Assembly (NCBI GenBank): GCA_025356715.1
Contig: JANXRU010000348.1
Coordinates: forward strand, 1-17,599
Direction of reading: 5' to 3'
Length of the DNA stretch: 17,599 nt
Source of the DNA: Bacteroidota bacterium
GTDB lineage: Bacteria; Bacteroidota; Bacteroidia; B-17B0; B-17BO
The notes beneath the pieces were generated by a model. The model saw nothing but the letters and a program-made list of their open reading frames with translations. It was not told the origin of the DNA and made no database searches. Made by a program: the position numbers and the translations under genes. Shown here piece after piece: positions 1 to 8,098 of the stretch. How positions within the stretch are numbered: position 1 is the stretch's first letter; each line of letters begins with the position of its first letter.

Positions 1-114
1 TAAATCCTTTACACGTTGTGTAATTTCGTAACCATACATTTTTTTATTGTCGGCTAATAGTTTTAACACTATCGTTTTTAGTGTTCCTTTTATGAGTTCT
101 GAAGAGTAAATCAT
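1..114 (-). CDS. PadR-family transcriptional regulator, N-terminal fragment
   Basis: This is the first 38 codons of a minus-strand gene cut by the left edge of the window. The ATG is at 114-112 and the frame is open to position 1. The translation contains LIKGTL-TIVLKLLADN-KMYGYEITQ, the helix-turn-helix start typical of Bacteroidota PadR proteins (SELIKGTL...VLxLL...MYGYEIxxxV). PadR proteins are dimeric winged-helix repressors of roughly 100-115 residues, so about two thirds of the gene lies outside the window. They often control efflux or membrane-stress genes; the target here is unknown because any downstream partner is off the edge. The start has no Shine-Dalgarno sequence, as is usual for the phylum. 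A group of ACAT/ATGT half-sites upstream suggests autoregulation (see the operator entry). The family call rests on the recognisable N-terminus only. Confidence 0.8.
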   Translation of the reverse strand, partial: MIYSSELIKGTLKTIVLKLLADNKKMYGYEITQRVKDL

Positions 115-126
115 GATGTTATAATT

Positions 127-166
127 AAATACATAGGACAATGATACATAAGAATCTAATGTATTT
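127..166 (-). promoter_or_regulatory. Candidate PadR operator (ATACAT/ATGTAT half-sites)
   Basis: Upstream of the PadR start, aaatacat (127-134) is the perfect inverse of atgtattt (159-166). A further copy of atacata (144-150) repeats the one at 129-135 exactly 15 bp away. PadR proteins commonly bind inverted ATGT/ACAT half-sites near their own promoter, so an autoregulatory operator is plausible. No good TAnnTTTG box was seen for this gene. The half-sites are seen directly; binding is inferred. Confidence 0.4.
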
Positions 167-210
167 GACTGTTAAGTATAAAATATTATTTAAACGCTTG
201 ATAATCAGTA

Positions 211-249
211 TATTTATTATTTATTTTATTGAAAAATAAATAATAAATA
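211..249. repeat. A/T-only 17-bp inverted repeat
   Basis: Positions 211-227 and 233-249 are perfect reverse complements (17 bp, A and T only) around a 5-nt loop. The repeat lies between the stop of the propeller protein (394) and the PadR gene, both on the minus strand. It might act as a weak terminator or as an extruding element. With no GC pairs it is not a classical intrinsic terminator, and low sequence complexity explains part of the symmetry. Confidence 0.45.
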
Positions 250-393
250 AATAATAAGAAGGAAGAAGTAATTTTAAAAGAAGCAACTTCTAGTCCGAGA
301 GTAAAAACATAGATCTTCTTTGTCGTTCTTGTTTTTTTATATTCAACCGTTATTGGAATTATTTTAACTCCTATTTGAGTATTAGGGTTAGGA

Positions 394-2985
394 TTAATCC
401 AGTTCCTTACAAAGTACTTTATGATAGTTTGTAATTATCAAGTATGTTTTTCCATCTTTATATAAATTGCTTACTAAAGCCTGTTTGGACGCGTTAGGTA
501 TGGTGAAATTTAATTTCCCTTCTTTAGTTATCACATCAATTTTTTGTCCGATTTTATCGAAGGCTAATAAATAATTATGAGAGCTAGTTGAAATGGGTTG
601 CACATGGTCGTACACAGAACTATTTGAGAAGTACTCTATTAATTTACTCGAAAATAAATCATACCCATAAAAAGCACCATCGCCATAAACTAACACGTCC
701 GTTTGAGGATCATCATTTACTAAATCAAAATTTGTTTTAAAACCCGAGAGTTCATCTCCTAACTTTAGTAATTCCTTTTTATCGGTTAACGATATTTTAT
801 TTAATACATTATTTTTATTGTCAATATAAACTAATTTACTGTTGTCTAACGTATTTCCTGGTAATACAAAAAAATGAGTTAACCCTGTAATTGCTTTGTT
901 TTTAAAATCTATCCTACCCTCGCCTTTACGACTAAAAACATAAATTTTACCCATCGCATCGACGGTTGTCAAATAATCGCTCTGCCCTACTTTACTATAA
1001 AATATAGGCAATTCAACTATAGCATCTGTTTTAAGTGGCGTATAACCTTCTGTTTTAATACCATATAAAGAGTAATTATAAATGCGTCTATCAGCACAAG
1101 CAATAAAAATTCGGTAATCTTTATTTTTATCATAATCTAATAAGGTTAAGTTTGAAGTTGCTTTTGATGGAAGTTTAACAGGATAGCCCTGTACATAATT
1201 TCCATTTCTATCTAACAAATGCAAATAATTTTCGGTGTTAAATAGTAATTGAAATTTTTCGTTTTTAAATATATCAACCGTATAAATATCTGATTGAATG
1301 GTTTCATTCAATTTCTTTTTCCAAATTAAATTACCAGTTGAGCTTATTAAATATAGTTGTTTTTGTTTATCCTGAAAACACAATTCGTTTTCTTGAGTCA
1401 AATGATTTGTAAATAAATTAACTTTAGTTACAATGCTTGAATCAGCGTCAAATGACCATAGAGACGAAGCAGTCGTTGAATCTGTTGTTTTTTGTTGAGC
1501 ATGTGAAATATGTAAACGAATTTGAGCTATATGTTTATGATTCTTTAATGTATAAGAAATATGAGAAATTGCTTGATCGTTTTTAATGCTATTTTTAGTA
1601 TCAAACAAAAAATCATTTTCATACTTACTTTTTATTTCAATATTTTTATAACACAACAAGTTGCAATCTTGTTTTAAATTATCATGAGCATAAGCCATAA
1701 AACCAGCGTCTTTAGCTAATACTAAACTATTAATCATAGAATACTGGTATAAGGAAACCATTTTAGTATCCGACATAAAAATTAATTCATCGTCGTTTAC
1801 ACCTACGTAATTATAGTCTTGAAATTGATCAACGACAGAAAACAAATTGTTAAATTTTTTTTTGATATGGTAATATACGAGCTCTGGCTGTTGATATGTA
1901 GAGTCTTTTATAAGAGTAATTAACTGTTTAGCTCTTTCTTTATCGTCTATTTTAAAGGATAATAAGCCACTTGATTTATTCTCTATTTCATAATTCCCAA
2001 GAACAATCTGACTATTTATATTTTCTAAAAAATCTTTTTGTATATCGTATAATGCACTGTCATTAATGCTTTTCCATAAACGGCTCTTATCATTTATAGC
2101 CTTACAAGATTCATAAAAACGAATAGGAGAGGTAACAGACACGCCAATTAAGCAAGATGGGTTTTGTGGTAAATTCTCGTACAAATCAAATTCAATAGGT
2201 TGTTGATTTTTAAAATACTGAAAAGTTATATCGGTATTTAAATATCCTGTAAAGGTTATTTCATTTAATTTGACATCAGCGGTATATAAAGATGGAAAAG
2301 GGGCTAAAATTTTCGGGAATAATTTCGGTAAATTGTTATTGATAAATAGTTGTGTTTTTTGTGAACCATTTTCTTTCAATAAAAACAAATAACCTACATT
2401 AGTAGCCATAGATTCATTCATTGGTAATTTAAGAGAACGTTCCAATAATACGACACTGCTTGAAACAAACACAATTCCATCTTTATAGGTTGCCAACCAT
2501 TTTTTGTTTTTAATACTAAATTCATAACTATCAATTGAAGAAAGAAGGTTACTTTTTTTAAAGTTTTTTGCGAAAAAATCAATAAAAATAGATTCATTAT
2601 TTTTCTCTTTTACTTTAAACAGCAATAAGGGTTCAAGGCTATTAGCTTCTTTTATAAAACTAAAGTAAACGGCATTATCAGTCAAAATATCTGAAACATC
2701 AGTATTTGTTTTACAAACAGAATCTAAATATTGAATATAATTTTGTGCATTTGCAATATCAATATCATCCTTCAAGAAATTCCAAATTAAATTTTGGCGC
2801 GTTAATTGGCTAATTAACTCAGAAAGCGTTTTGGTTTCAATTACCGCTTGAGCCGTATTAGGGATATGCTCCAAAACGGATGCTATTGGTTCTTTATTGT
2901 CTTTTAATCGAACATAACCCCAAATAGCAGCAACTATAGAAGACACTATAAACAGATAAAAGCCAGTTTTTTTGAGTGATTGCAC
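394..2985 (-). CDS. Membrane-anchored protein with predicted C-terminal seven-bladed beta-propeller, function unknown
   Basis: This 863-residue protein starts at a GTG (2985-2983). No ATG, GTG or TTG lies further upstream before the in-frame stop, and the next Met would remove the N-terminal membrane segment. Residues 7-24 form one hydrophobic segment after a short Lys-containing N-terminus, giving a signal anchor with the body in the periplasm. Residues about 35-500 are unrecognised alpha/beta sequence, with openings (LEHIPNTAQAVIE) reminiscent of DUF3352-like proteins. Residues about 507-863 look like a PQQ/WD-type propeller. Strand-turn motifs recur near 545 (YLISSTGNLIWKK), 588 (LHLLDRNGNYVQGYP), 635 (IYNYSLYGIKTEGY), 681 (IYVFSRKGEGRIDF), 728, 772 and 816, which makes seven. 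There are no catalytic motifs. It follows the MurG-like gene by 85 nt on the same strand and may be co-transcribed. The propeller is a confident structural guess; the role is unknown. Confidence 0.75.
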   Translation of the reverse strand: MQSLKKTGFYLFIVSSIVAAIWGYVRLKDNKEPIASVLEHIPNTAQAVIETKTLSELISQLTRQNLIWNFLKDDIDIANAQNYIQYLDSVCKTNTDVSDILTDNAVYFSFIKEANSLEPLLLFKVKEKNNESIFIDFFAKNFKKSNLLSSIDSYEFSIKNKKWLATYKDGIVFVSSSVVLLERSLKLPMNESMATNVGYLFLLKENGSQKTQLFINNNLPKLFPKILAPFPSLYTADVKLNEITFTGYLNTDITFQYFKNQQPIEFDLYENLPQNPSCLIGVSVTSPIRFYESCKAINDKSRLWKSINDSALYDIQKDFLENINSQIVLGNYEIENKSSGLLSFKIDDKERAKQLITLIKDSTYQQPELVYYHIKKKFNNLFSVVDQFQDYNYVGVNDDELIFMSDTKMVSLYQYSMINSLVLAKDAGFMAYAHDNLKQDCNLLCYKNIEIKSKYENDFLFDTKNSIKNDQAISHISYTLKNHKHIAQIRLHISHAQQKTTDSTTASSLWSFDADSSIVTKVNLFTNHLTQENELCFQDKQKQLYLISSTGNLIWKKKLNETIQSDIYTVDIFKNEKFQLLFNTENYLHLLDRNGNYVQGYPVKLPSKATSNLTLLDYDKNKDYRIFIACADRRIYNYSLYGIKTEGYTPLKTDAIVELPIFYSKVGQSDYLTTVDAMGKIYVFSRKGEGRIDFKNKAITGLTHFFVLPGNTLDNSKLVYIDNKNNVLNKISLTDKKELLKLGDELSGFKTNFDLVNDDPQTDVLVYGDGAFYGYDLFSSKLIEYFSNSSVYDHVQPISTSSHNYLLAFDKIGQKIDVITKEGKLNFTIPNASKQALVSNLYKDGKTYLIITNYHKVLCKELD

Positions 2986-3070
2986 AGATAAAAATACTTT
3001 TAAAAAAGTAGAGTATTACCTCTTGCTAAGATAGTTATCAAATTATACTTGTGAATTTGTAAAGGCAGAT

Positions 3071-4048
3071 TTAATCAAATGTAAAACCCTTTAAATCTTT
3101 TTGCAACACCACTTTAGCACCGTGGGTTTCTTGCCAATAGCTGGCTAAGTACTCCTGTTCATATTGTCCAGGAGTTGGAATTAATATAATCTGTTTTTTA
3201 TGTAATGCATATAAATCCATTAATGTACTATACCCGCTTCTACATACAACATTTTTAGCACTTAATAATAATTGACTCAATTGTTGTGCTGAGGCATAAT
3301 TAATTACTTTAATATTTTCTTTTACATTAATTGGATTTGGATTACCTATACCTCTTACTAAACAAATTTTTTGGCTAGATCTATTAGCCATTTCTAATAG
3401 TGCCGTTTCAAGCAAAGTTCGTTGTGGTTCTGGTCCTGATAATACAATTAAATAATCCAAATCTTCTGCAACCGAAGTATCATTCTTTAATCTACTAAGT
3501 GGGCCTATATACTCCACATTGCTGAAGCTATCATTTCGTGATAACTTTCCTGCTAAGCATTTTTCTTCACTTTCAAAATCAGGAACCAGCATTTGATCAA
3601 ACTTTTTGATGTAATAATGATGAACTTTATTTGCCATTGATGATAACCATCCCGCTTGTATATTCAACTGATGGGTAATATAAATACATTTCACCTTTTC
3701 GTTGTATAATCCAAATCGATTATCACTAATAACAATGTTAATTTTATGTTCTTTGATAATTAATTCTAATTGACGATTTTCTTTTTTTATAACAGAGCGT
3801 ATTCGAAAAGAATCAAGTAATAAATTAAGTGGAAGTGATAACCAAGAAGAATAAGTTATATTGTATGGTTCGATAAGTATTTTTTTAAGTGAAGGAAACT
3901 CATCATCAAATACCAAAGATGTAGTTGGCGTTGTCCCTATAATTATATGATTGTCGAGCATTAATTGCTTAATAAGTGGGATGCAACGAGTAGCATGTCC
4001 CAATCCCCAATCAAGTGGTGCAATAAATATGGTTTTGTTTTTAAAGAT
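3071..4048 (-). CDS. MurG-like glycosyltransferase (GT28 C-terminal type), probable ATC start
   Basis: This is a GT-B fold glycosyltransferase of the Bacteroidota family that opens with APLDWGLGHATRC and ends with a GT28/MurG-like C-terminal half. Recognisable blocks, numbered from the codon at 4003, are GHATRCIP (2-9), SDNRFGLY (93-100), THQLN (110-114), YIGPLSR (165-171), LSGPEPQRT (188-196), CRSGYSTLMDL (254-264) and PTPGQYEQEYLA (276-287). It probably transfers a sugar to an envelope acceptor in the cytoplasm; donor and acceptor are unknown. The first conventional start in frame is TTG at 4003-4001, which falls inside the nucleotide-binding motif and cuts off APLDWG. In-frame codons upstream read FKNKTIFIAPLDWG back to a TAG at 4063-4061 and contain no ATG, GTG or TTG. 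ATC at 4048, or ATA at 4030, is therefore the best start. The length, about 325, is close to the family norm. The family is secure; the start is inferred. Confidence 0.8.
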   Translation of the reverse strand: MFKNKTIFIAPLDWGLGHATRCIPLIKQLMLDNHIIIGTTPTTSLVFDDEFPSLKKILIEPYNITYSSWLSLPLNLLLDSFRIRSVIKKENRQLELIIKEHKINIVISDNRFGLYNEKVKCIYITHQLNIQAGWLSSMANKVHHYYIKKFDQMLVPDFESEEKCLAGKLSRNDSFSNVEYIGPLSRLKNDTSVAEDLDYLIVLSGPEPQRTLLETALLEMANRSSQKICLVRGIGNPNPINVKENIKVINYASAQQLSQLLLSAKNVVCRSGYSTLMDLYALHKKQIILIPTPGQYEQEYLASYWQETHGAKVVLQKDLKGFTFD

Positions 4049-4052
4049 GTGA

Positions 4053-4060
4053 CAAATTAA
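4053..4060 (-). promoter_or_regulatory. Candidate -7 box for the MurG-like gene
   Basis: On the minus strand TTAATTTG matches TAnnTTTG at five of six fixed bases and ends exactly 4 nt before the ATC proposed as start (4048). That is the same geometry seen at uvrC and at the MerR-type gene, and implies a leaderless transcript. No TTG -33 element lies at a suitable distance. Confidence 0.35.
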
Positions 4061-4083
4061 CTAAAAAATTGATTATTAAAAAT

Positions 4084-4091
4084 TAACTTTG
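4084..4091 (+). promoter_or_regulatory. -7 box for uvrC, suggesting a leaderless mRNA
   Basis: TAACTTTG is a perfect match to the Bacteroidota -7 consensus TAnnTTTG and ends 4 nt before the uvrC GTG (4096). Transcription would start at or next to the first codon. The nearest TTG (4069-4071) is only 12 nt upstream, shorter than the usual spacing, so the -33 half is weak. CTTTGCAAAG (4087-4096) is also a 10-bp palindrome. Confidence 0.5.
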
Positions 4092-4095
4092 CAAA

Positions 4096-5913
4096 GTGAT
4101 AGAAACTTTTTCTGAACATATCCAAAGTATTTTAAAAACATTACCTGAAAGCCCAGGCGTGTATCGTTATTACGACGATGCCAATAACCTTTTGTATGTG
4201 GGCAAGGCAAAGAATTTAAAAAAACGAGTTACCTCCTATTTTTCTAAAGAACACGATACGTTTCGTTTGCGATTGATGGTTAAAAAAATCGTTGACATTA
4301 AAACTATTAAGGTCGACACCGAAATGGATGCCTTAATTTTAGAAAATAATTTAATTAAAAGCCTTACGCCAAAATACAACATCATGTTGCGTGATGATAA
4401 AACATATCCTTGGATCTTAATTAAAAATGAGCGTTTTCCGAGGGTTTTCAGTACTCGTCAACTCAAAAAAGATGGGGCAGAATATTTTGGACCTTTCCCC
4501 TCTTCCACCACCATGTTTATTTTATTGGATTTAATCAAACAATTATATCCTTTAAGAACTTGCTCTTATGATTTAAGTAAAGAAAATATTGAAAAAAATA
4601 AATTTAAAGCTTGTTTAGAATATAGCATTGGTAACTGTAAAGCGCCCTGTGTTGGTAAACAATCTTTGGAAGATTATAATGAAAGTATTAATCGCATTAG
4701 AGATATTATTAAGGGTGATATTAATTTCGCAATTAAAGATTTAAAACGGTTAATGCTCGAACATGCAGATAAACTAGAGTTTGAAGAGGCTTCTGTTTTA
4801 AAAAAGAAAATAGAGTTGCTCGAAAAATATCAAAGTAAATCAGTTATTGTTCATCCTTCTATTACAGACACCGATGTATTTGCCATATTAAGTGACGAGA
4901 AAACAGCTTACGTCAATTATTTTAAAGTGATGAATGGAACCATCATTCAGGCTCAAACATTGGAGCTTAAGAAGAAATTAGATGAAACGGACGAAGAGAT
5001 GCTTGTGTTCGCTATTAATGAAATTAGGATTCGTTACAACTCTTTAAGTAAAGAAATATTTGTTCCTTTTGTGCCTGAGTTATTATTTGAAAATGCAAAA
5101 TACGTTGTTCCGAAAATTGGTGATAAAAAACATTTACTGGATTTGTGTTTTAAAAACGCAGAAGCTTATAAACGAGAGCGCGAAAAACAATTAGCCATCA
5201 TTGATCCTGAAAGACATACTGACCGAATTATGCAGCAAATGATGCGCGATTTGCGAATGAAAGAAGAGCCTCGTCGCATTGAAGGGTTTGATAATTCAAA
5301 CATACAAGGCGAGTATGCCGTAAGTGCGATGCCAGTATTCATTGATGGTAAGCCAGCTAAAAAAGAATACCGGCATTTTAATGTGAAAACAGTTGTAGGC
5401 CCTGATGATTTTGCCACGATGGAAGAGGTTATTTTGAGACGTTATTCCAGAGTCCTAGAAGAAGGGCTACCTCTCCCTCAACTCATCGTCATTGATGGTG
5501 GTAAAGGCCAATTAGGTGCCGCTATCATGAGTTTAAGAAAGTTAGACTTAATAGGAAAGGTTACCGTTATTGGTATAGCAAAACGCTTAGAAGAAATTTA
5601 TTTTCCTGGTGATCCTATTCCAATGTATTTAGATAAGCGTTCTGAAACCTTAAAGATAATTCAGCAAATTCGGGATGAAGCCCATCGATTCGGCATTACC
5701 CATCATCGTAATAAACGAAGCAGGGAAACTTTTAAAACGGAATTATCTGAAATAAAAGGCATCAGTGATAAAACTGCCAAAAAATTATTGACCGAATTAA
5801 AATCTGTTAAACATATTAAAGAAGCAACACTCGCCGAACTAATTACTATTATTGGTAATTCGAAAGCTAATTTAGTTTATGATTTTTTCAATAATCAATT
5901 ATCCGAAAATTAA
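4096..5913 (+). CDS. uvrC: Excinuclease ABC subunit UvrC
   Basis: This 605-residue cytoplasmic subunit makes the dual incisions around bulky DNA lesions in nucleotide excision repair, together with UvrA and UvrB. The GIY-YIG nuclease domain carries GVY at 21-23, YVG at 34-36, Arg43 and the acidic residue in ALILENN (Glu83). Four cysteines (156, 173, 181, 185; motif CLEYSIGNCKAPC) fit the reported UvrC Fe-S site. The UvrB-binding UVR segment lies at about 212-247. The C-terminal RNase H-like nuclease keeps Asp399 (EGFDNSN), Asp467 (VIDGGKGQ) and His530 (DEAHRFGI). A helix-hairpin-helix region follows at about 550-590. Length is normal and all catalytic residues are present. GTG is the only possible start, since TAA lies in frame 12 nt upstream (4084). 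The gene is divergent from the MurG-like gene and is followed by 229 nt before gyrB. Confidence 0.97.
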   Translation: MIETFSEHIQSILKTLPESPGVYRYYDDANNLLYVGKAKNLKKRVTSYFSKEHDTFRLRLMVKKIVDIKTIKVDTEMDALILENNLIKSLTPKYNIMLRDDKTYPWILIKNERFPRVFSTRQLKKDGAEYFGPFPSSTTMFILLDLIKQLYPLRTCSYDLSKENIEKNKFKACLEYSIGNCKAPCVGKQSLEDYNESINRIRDIIKGDINFAIKDLKRLMLEHADKLEFEEASVLKKKIELLEKYQSKSVIVHPSITDTDVFAILSDEKTAYVNYFKVMNGTIIQAQTLELKKKLDETDEEMLVFAINEIRIRYNSLSKEIFVPFVPELLFENAKYVVPKIGDKKHLLDLCFKNAEAYKREREKQLAIIDPERHTDRIMQQMMRDLRMKEEPRRIEGFDNSNIQGEYAVSAMPVFIDGKPAKKEYRHFNVKTVVGPDDFATMEEVILRRYSRVLEEGLPLPQLIVIDGGKGQLGAAIMSLRKLDLIGKVTVIGIAKRLEEIYFPGDPIPMYLDKRSETLKIIQQIRDEAHRFGITHHRNKRSRETFKTELSEIKGISDKTAKKLLTELKSVKHIKEATLAELITIIGNSKANLVYDFFNNQLSEN

Positions 5914-6048
5914 CAAAGTATTATAATTTCCGAATTTCATTATTTTGGCTTTAATCACATTTCTCCTAAAAAACTTACAGAAAATCTATTTTTAACAACC
6001 TAATTTTTAGTAAAAATAATACGCTGTCAATCTTAATTTTTATTAACA

Positions 6049-6077
6049 TTTGTTAGTAAAATCCTTAAACAATTTTG
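6049..6077 (+). promoter_or_regulatory. Candidate gyrB promoter
   Basis: TTTG (6049-6052) and CAATTTTG (6070-6077) are separated by 17 nt, the Bacteroidota -33/-7 arrangement with one mismatch in TAnnTTTG. The predicted start would give gyrB a leader of about 60 nt. The rest of the 229-nt gap (5914-6142) is AT-rich. It shows no clear uvrC terminator, only a 9-bp direct repeat ttagtaaaa at 6007 and 6053. Confidence 0.5.
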
Positions 6078-6142
6078 CCCTAAACCCCATTAAAATCGGT
6101 ATATTTAAGGATTAATTATATAAAATTAAGTAAACCTTATTT

Positions 6143-8098
6143 ATGGAAGAAACGACAGGTATTGATAAAACAAATTATGGTGCCGATAACATTCAAGTTC
6201 TCGAAGGACTAGAAGCAGTAAGAAAAAGACCAGCCATGTATATTGGCGATATTGGCTTTAAGGGATTACATCATTTAGTTTACGAAGTTGTAGATAACTC
6301 CATTGACGAGGCACTGGCTGGTCATTGTAAAGATATTACGGTTACTATTTTAGAAAACAATTCCATTCGTGTAAAAGATGATGGGCGTGGTATTCCTACA
6401 GGTATTCACCCAAAATTAGGAGTATCAGCTTTAGAGGTTGTTATGACTGTATTACATGCTGGTGGTAAATTCGATAAGGATACTTATAAAGTATCTGGCG
6501 GATTACATGGTGTTGGTGTAAGTTGTGTAAATGCCTTATCTGATCCATTAATTGCTGAGGTTCACCGTGATGGCAAAATTACGATGCAAGAATTCCGTAA
6601 AGGCATTCCTCAGTATCCTGCAAAAGTAGTTGGAGATACTACTAGTAGAGGCACTATAGTAACGTTTACTCCTGATTTAAGTATCTTTACAGAAGGAACC
6701 TATAATTACGCAACACTTGCTAATCGTATGCGTGAGTTAGCTTTTTTAAATAAAGGCATTACTATTATTTTAGAAGATTTAAGAAGCAAAGACCCGGAAG
6801 GAAATACTCTTTCTGAAGTTTTCCATAGTGATGGTGGGTTAAGAGAATTTGTACAATATATTGACGGTGGTAAAGAAAAATTAATGGATGACGTCATCTA
6901 TATTGAAGGCGAAAAAAATGGCATCCCGGTTGAAGTAGCCATGCTTTATAATCATTCTTATAGCGAAAGTATTCAAAGTTATGTAAACAATATCAATACA
7001 CACGAAGGAGGCACCCATTTAGCGGGATTCCGCAGAGGATTAACGCGCACATTAAAAAGTTATGCCGAAAAAAATGGCATGTTCAAAAATGTGAAATTTG
7101 AAATTTCTGGCGATGACTTCCGTGAAGGCTTAACGGCAGTAGTTTCGGTAAAAGTACAAGAACCACAATTTGAAGGGCAAACTAAAACTAAATTAGGGAA
7201 CAGTGAAGTTACAGGAGCTGTTGATCAAGCAATTTCAGAAGCCTTAAGTAATTATTTAGAAGAACATCCAAAACAAGCTCGTCTTATTGTGGATAAAGTG
7301 GTATTAGCTGCAACTGCTCGTCACGCCGCTCGTAAGGCTCGTGAAATGGTTCAACGTAAATCGGTCATGTCAGGTTCTGGTTTGCCGGGTAAATTAGCAG
7401 ATTGCGCTAACAATGATCCTTTAGCCTGTGAATTATTTTTAGTGGAAGGGGATTCGGCTGGTGGTACAGCTAAACAAGGCCGTAACCGTGATTTTCAAGC
7501 TATTTTACCTTTACGTGGTAAAATTTTAAATGTAGAAAAAGCATTAGAATATAAAATTTACGAAAACGAAGAAATTAAAAATATCTTTACTGCATTAGGT
7601 GTTTTTCGTGGGACTAAAGAAGATGACCGTGCATTAAACATTGAAAAGCTACGTTACCATAAAGTGGTTATTATGTGTGATGCCGATGTAGATGGTTCTC
7701 ACATTACAACCTTAATTTTAACATTCTTCTTCCGTCACATGCGTGAGTTAGTTGAAAAAGGACATGTTTACATTGCTGCACCTCCTTTATACCAAGTAAA
7801 AAAAGGAAAAGAATTTAGATATTGCTGGAATGAAGAAGATAGAGCTGTAGCGATAAAAGAATTAGGTGGAGAGAAAACAGATAGTGTACACGTTCAGCGA
7901 TATAAAGGTTTAGGAGAAATGAATGCTATACAACTTTGGGAAACAACATTGGATCCAAGTACTAGAACGTTACGTCAAGTAACAATTGATAGTGCAGCTG
8001 AAGCGGATCGTGTGTTTGCGATGTTAATGGGTGATGAAGTTCCTCCTCGTAGAGCATTTATTGAGCAGAATGCGAAATACGCAAAGATTGATGCCTAG
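6143..8098 (+). CDS. gyrB: DNA gyrase subunit B (type IIA topoisomerase ATPase subunit)
   Basis: This 651-residue ATPase subunit of DNA gyrase introduces negative supercoils as an A2B2 complex with GyrA; gyrA is not in the window. The GHKL ATPase domain has Glu48 and Asn52 (EVVDNSIDEAL), Asp79 in KDDGRGIP and the glycine-rich lid GGLHGVGVSCVNALS (119-133). The transducer domain contains QTKTKLGN (346-353). The TOPRIM domain has EGDSAGG (435-441) with catalytic Glu435, and the metal ligands Asp513, Asp515 and Asp517 in DADVDGSH. The C-terminal block ends in PPRRAFIEQNAKYAKIDA, the usual GyrB ending. The length and the lack of the long insertion of E. coli GyrB fit the phylum. ParE is the alternative paralogue, but the ending and TOPRIM motifs favour GyrB. 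The stop is followed by mdh after 79 nt. Confidence 0.96.
   Translation: MEETTGIDKTNYGADNIQVLEGLEAVRKRPAMYIGDIGFKGLHHLVYEVVDNSIDEALAGHCKDITVTILENNSIRVKDDGRGIPTGIHPKLGVSALEVVMTVLHAGGKFDKDTYKVSGGLHGVGVSCVNALSDPLIAEVHRDGKITMQEFRKGIPQYPAKVVGDTTSRGTIVTFTPDLSIFTEGTYNYATLANRMRELAFLNKGITIILEDLRSKDPEGNTLSEVFHSDGGLREFVQYIDGGKEKLMDDVIYIEGEKNGIPVEVAMLYNHSYSESIQSYVNNINTHEGGTHLAGFRRGLTRTLKSYAEKNGMFKNVKFEISGDDFREGLTAVVSVKVQEPQFEGQTKTKLGNSEVTGAVDQAISEALSNYLEEHPKQARLIVDKVVLAATARHAARKAREMVQRKSVMSGSGLPGKLADCANNDPLACELFLVEGDSAGGTAKQGRNRDFQAILPLRGKILNVEKALEYKIYENEEIKNIFTALGVFRGTKEDDRALNIEKLRYHKVVIMCDADVDGSHITTLILTFFFRHMRELVEKGHVYIAAPPLYQVKKGKEFRYCWNEEDRAVAIKELGGEKTDSVHVQRYKGLGEMNAIQLWETTLDPSTRTLRQVTIDSAAEADRVFAMLMGDEVPPRRAFIEQNAKYAKIDA

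Larger units (their letters stand above)
115..393. other. Intergenic region with no supported gene
   Basis: This 279-nt spacer contains the PadR operator candidate and the A/T-only inverted repeat. It also holds a small hairpin, agaag (279-283) with cttct (287-291), which on the minus strand is followed by TTTTAAAATT and could be a weak terminator for the gene ending at 394. One minus-strand frame stays open through much of it but has no ATG, GTG or TTG start and no recognisable motif, so I do not call it. Confidence 0.5.

Noticed and set aside
391..400. Palindrome GGATTAATCC across the stop codon of the propeller protein
   Set aside because: Ten bases, constrained partly by coding sequence, with no second copy nearby; too weak to call a site.
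192..410. A minus-strand frame open for about 70 codons just after the stop at 394
   Set aside because: It has no ATG, GTG or TTG start, is very AT-rich, runs through the A/T-only inverted repeat and shows no recognisable motif.
2995..3010. Palindromic tacttttaaaaaagta between the MurG-like gene and the propeller protein, considered as a terminator
   Set aside because: The stem is A/T-rich with a two-base loop, which is not a stable hairpin; co-transcription remains possible.
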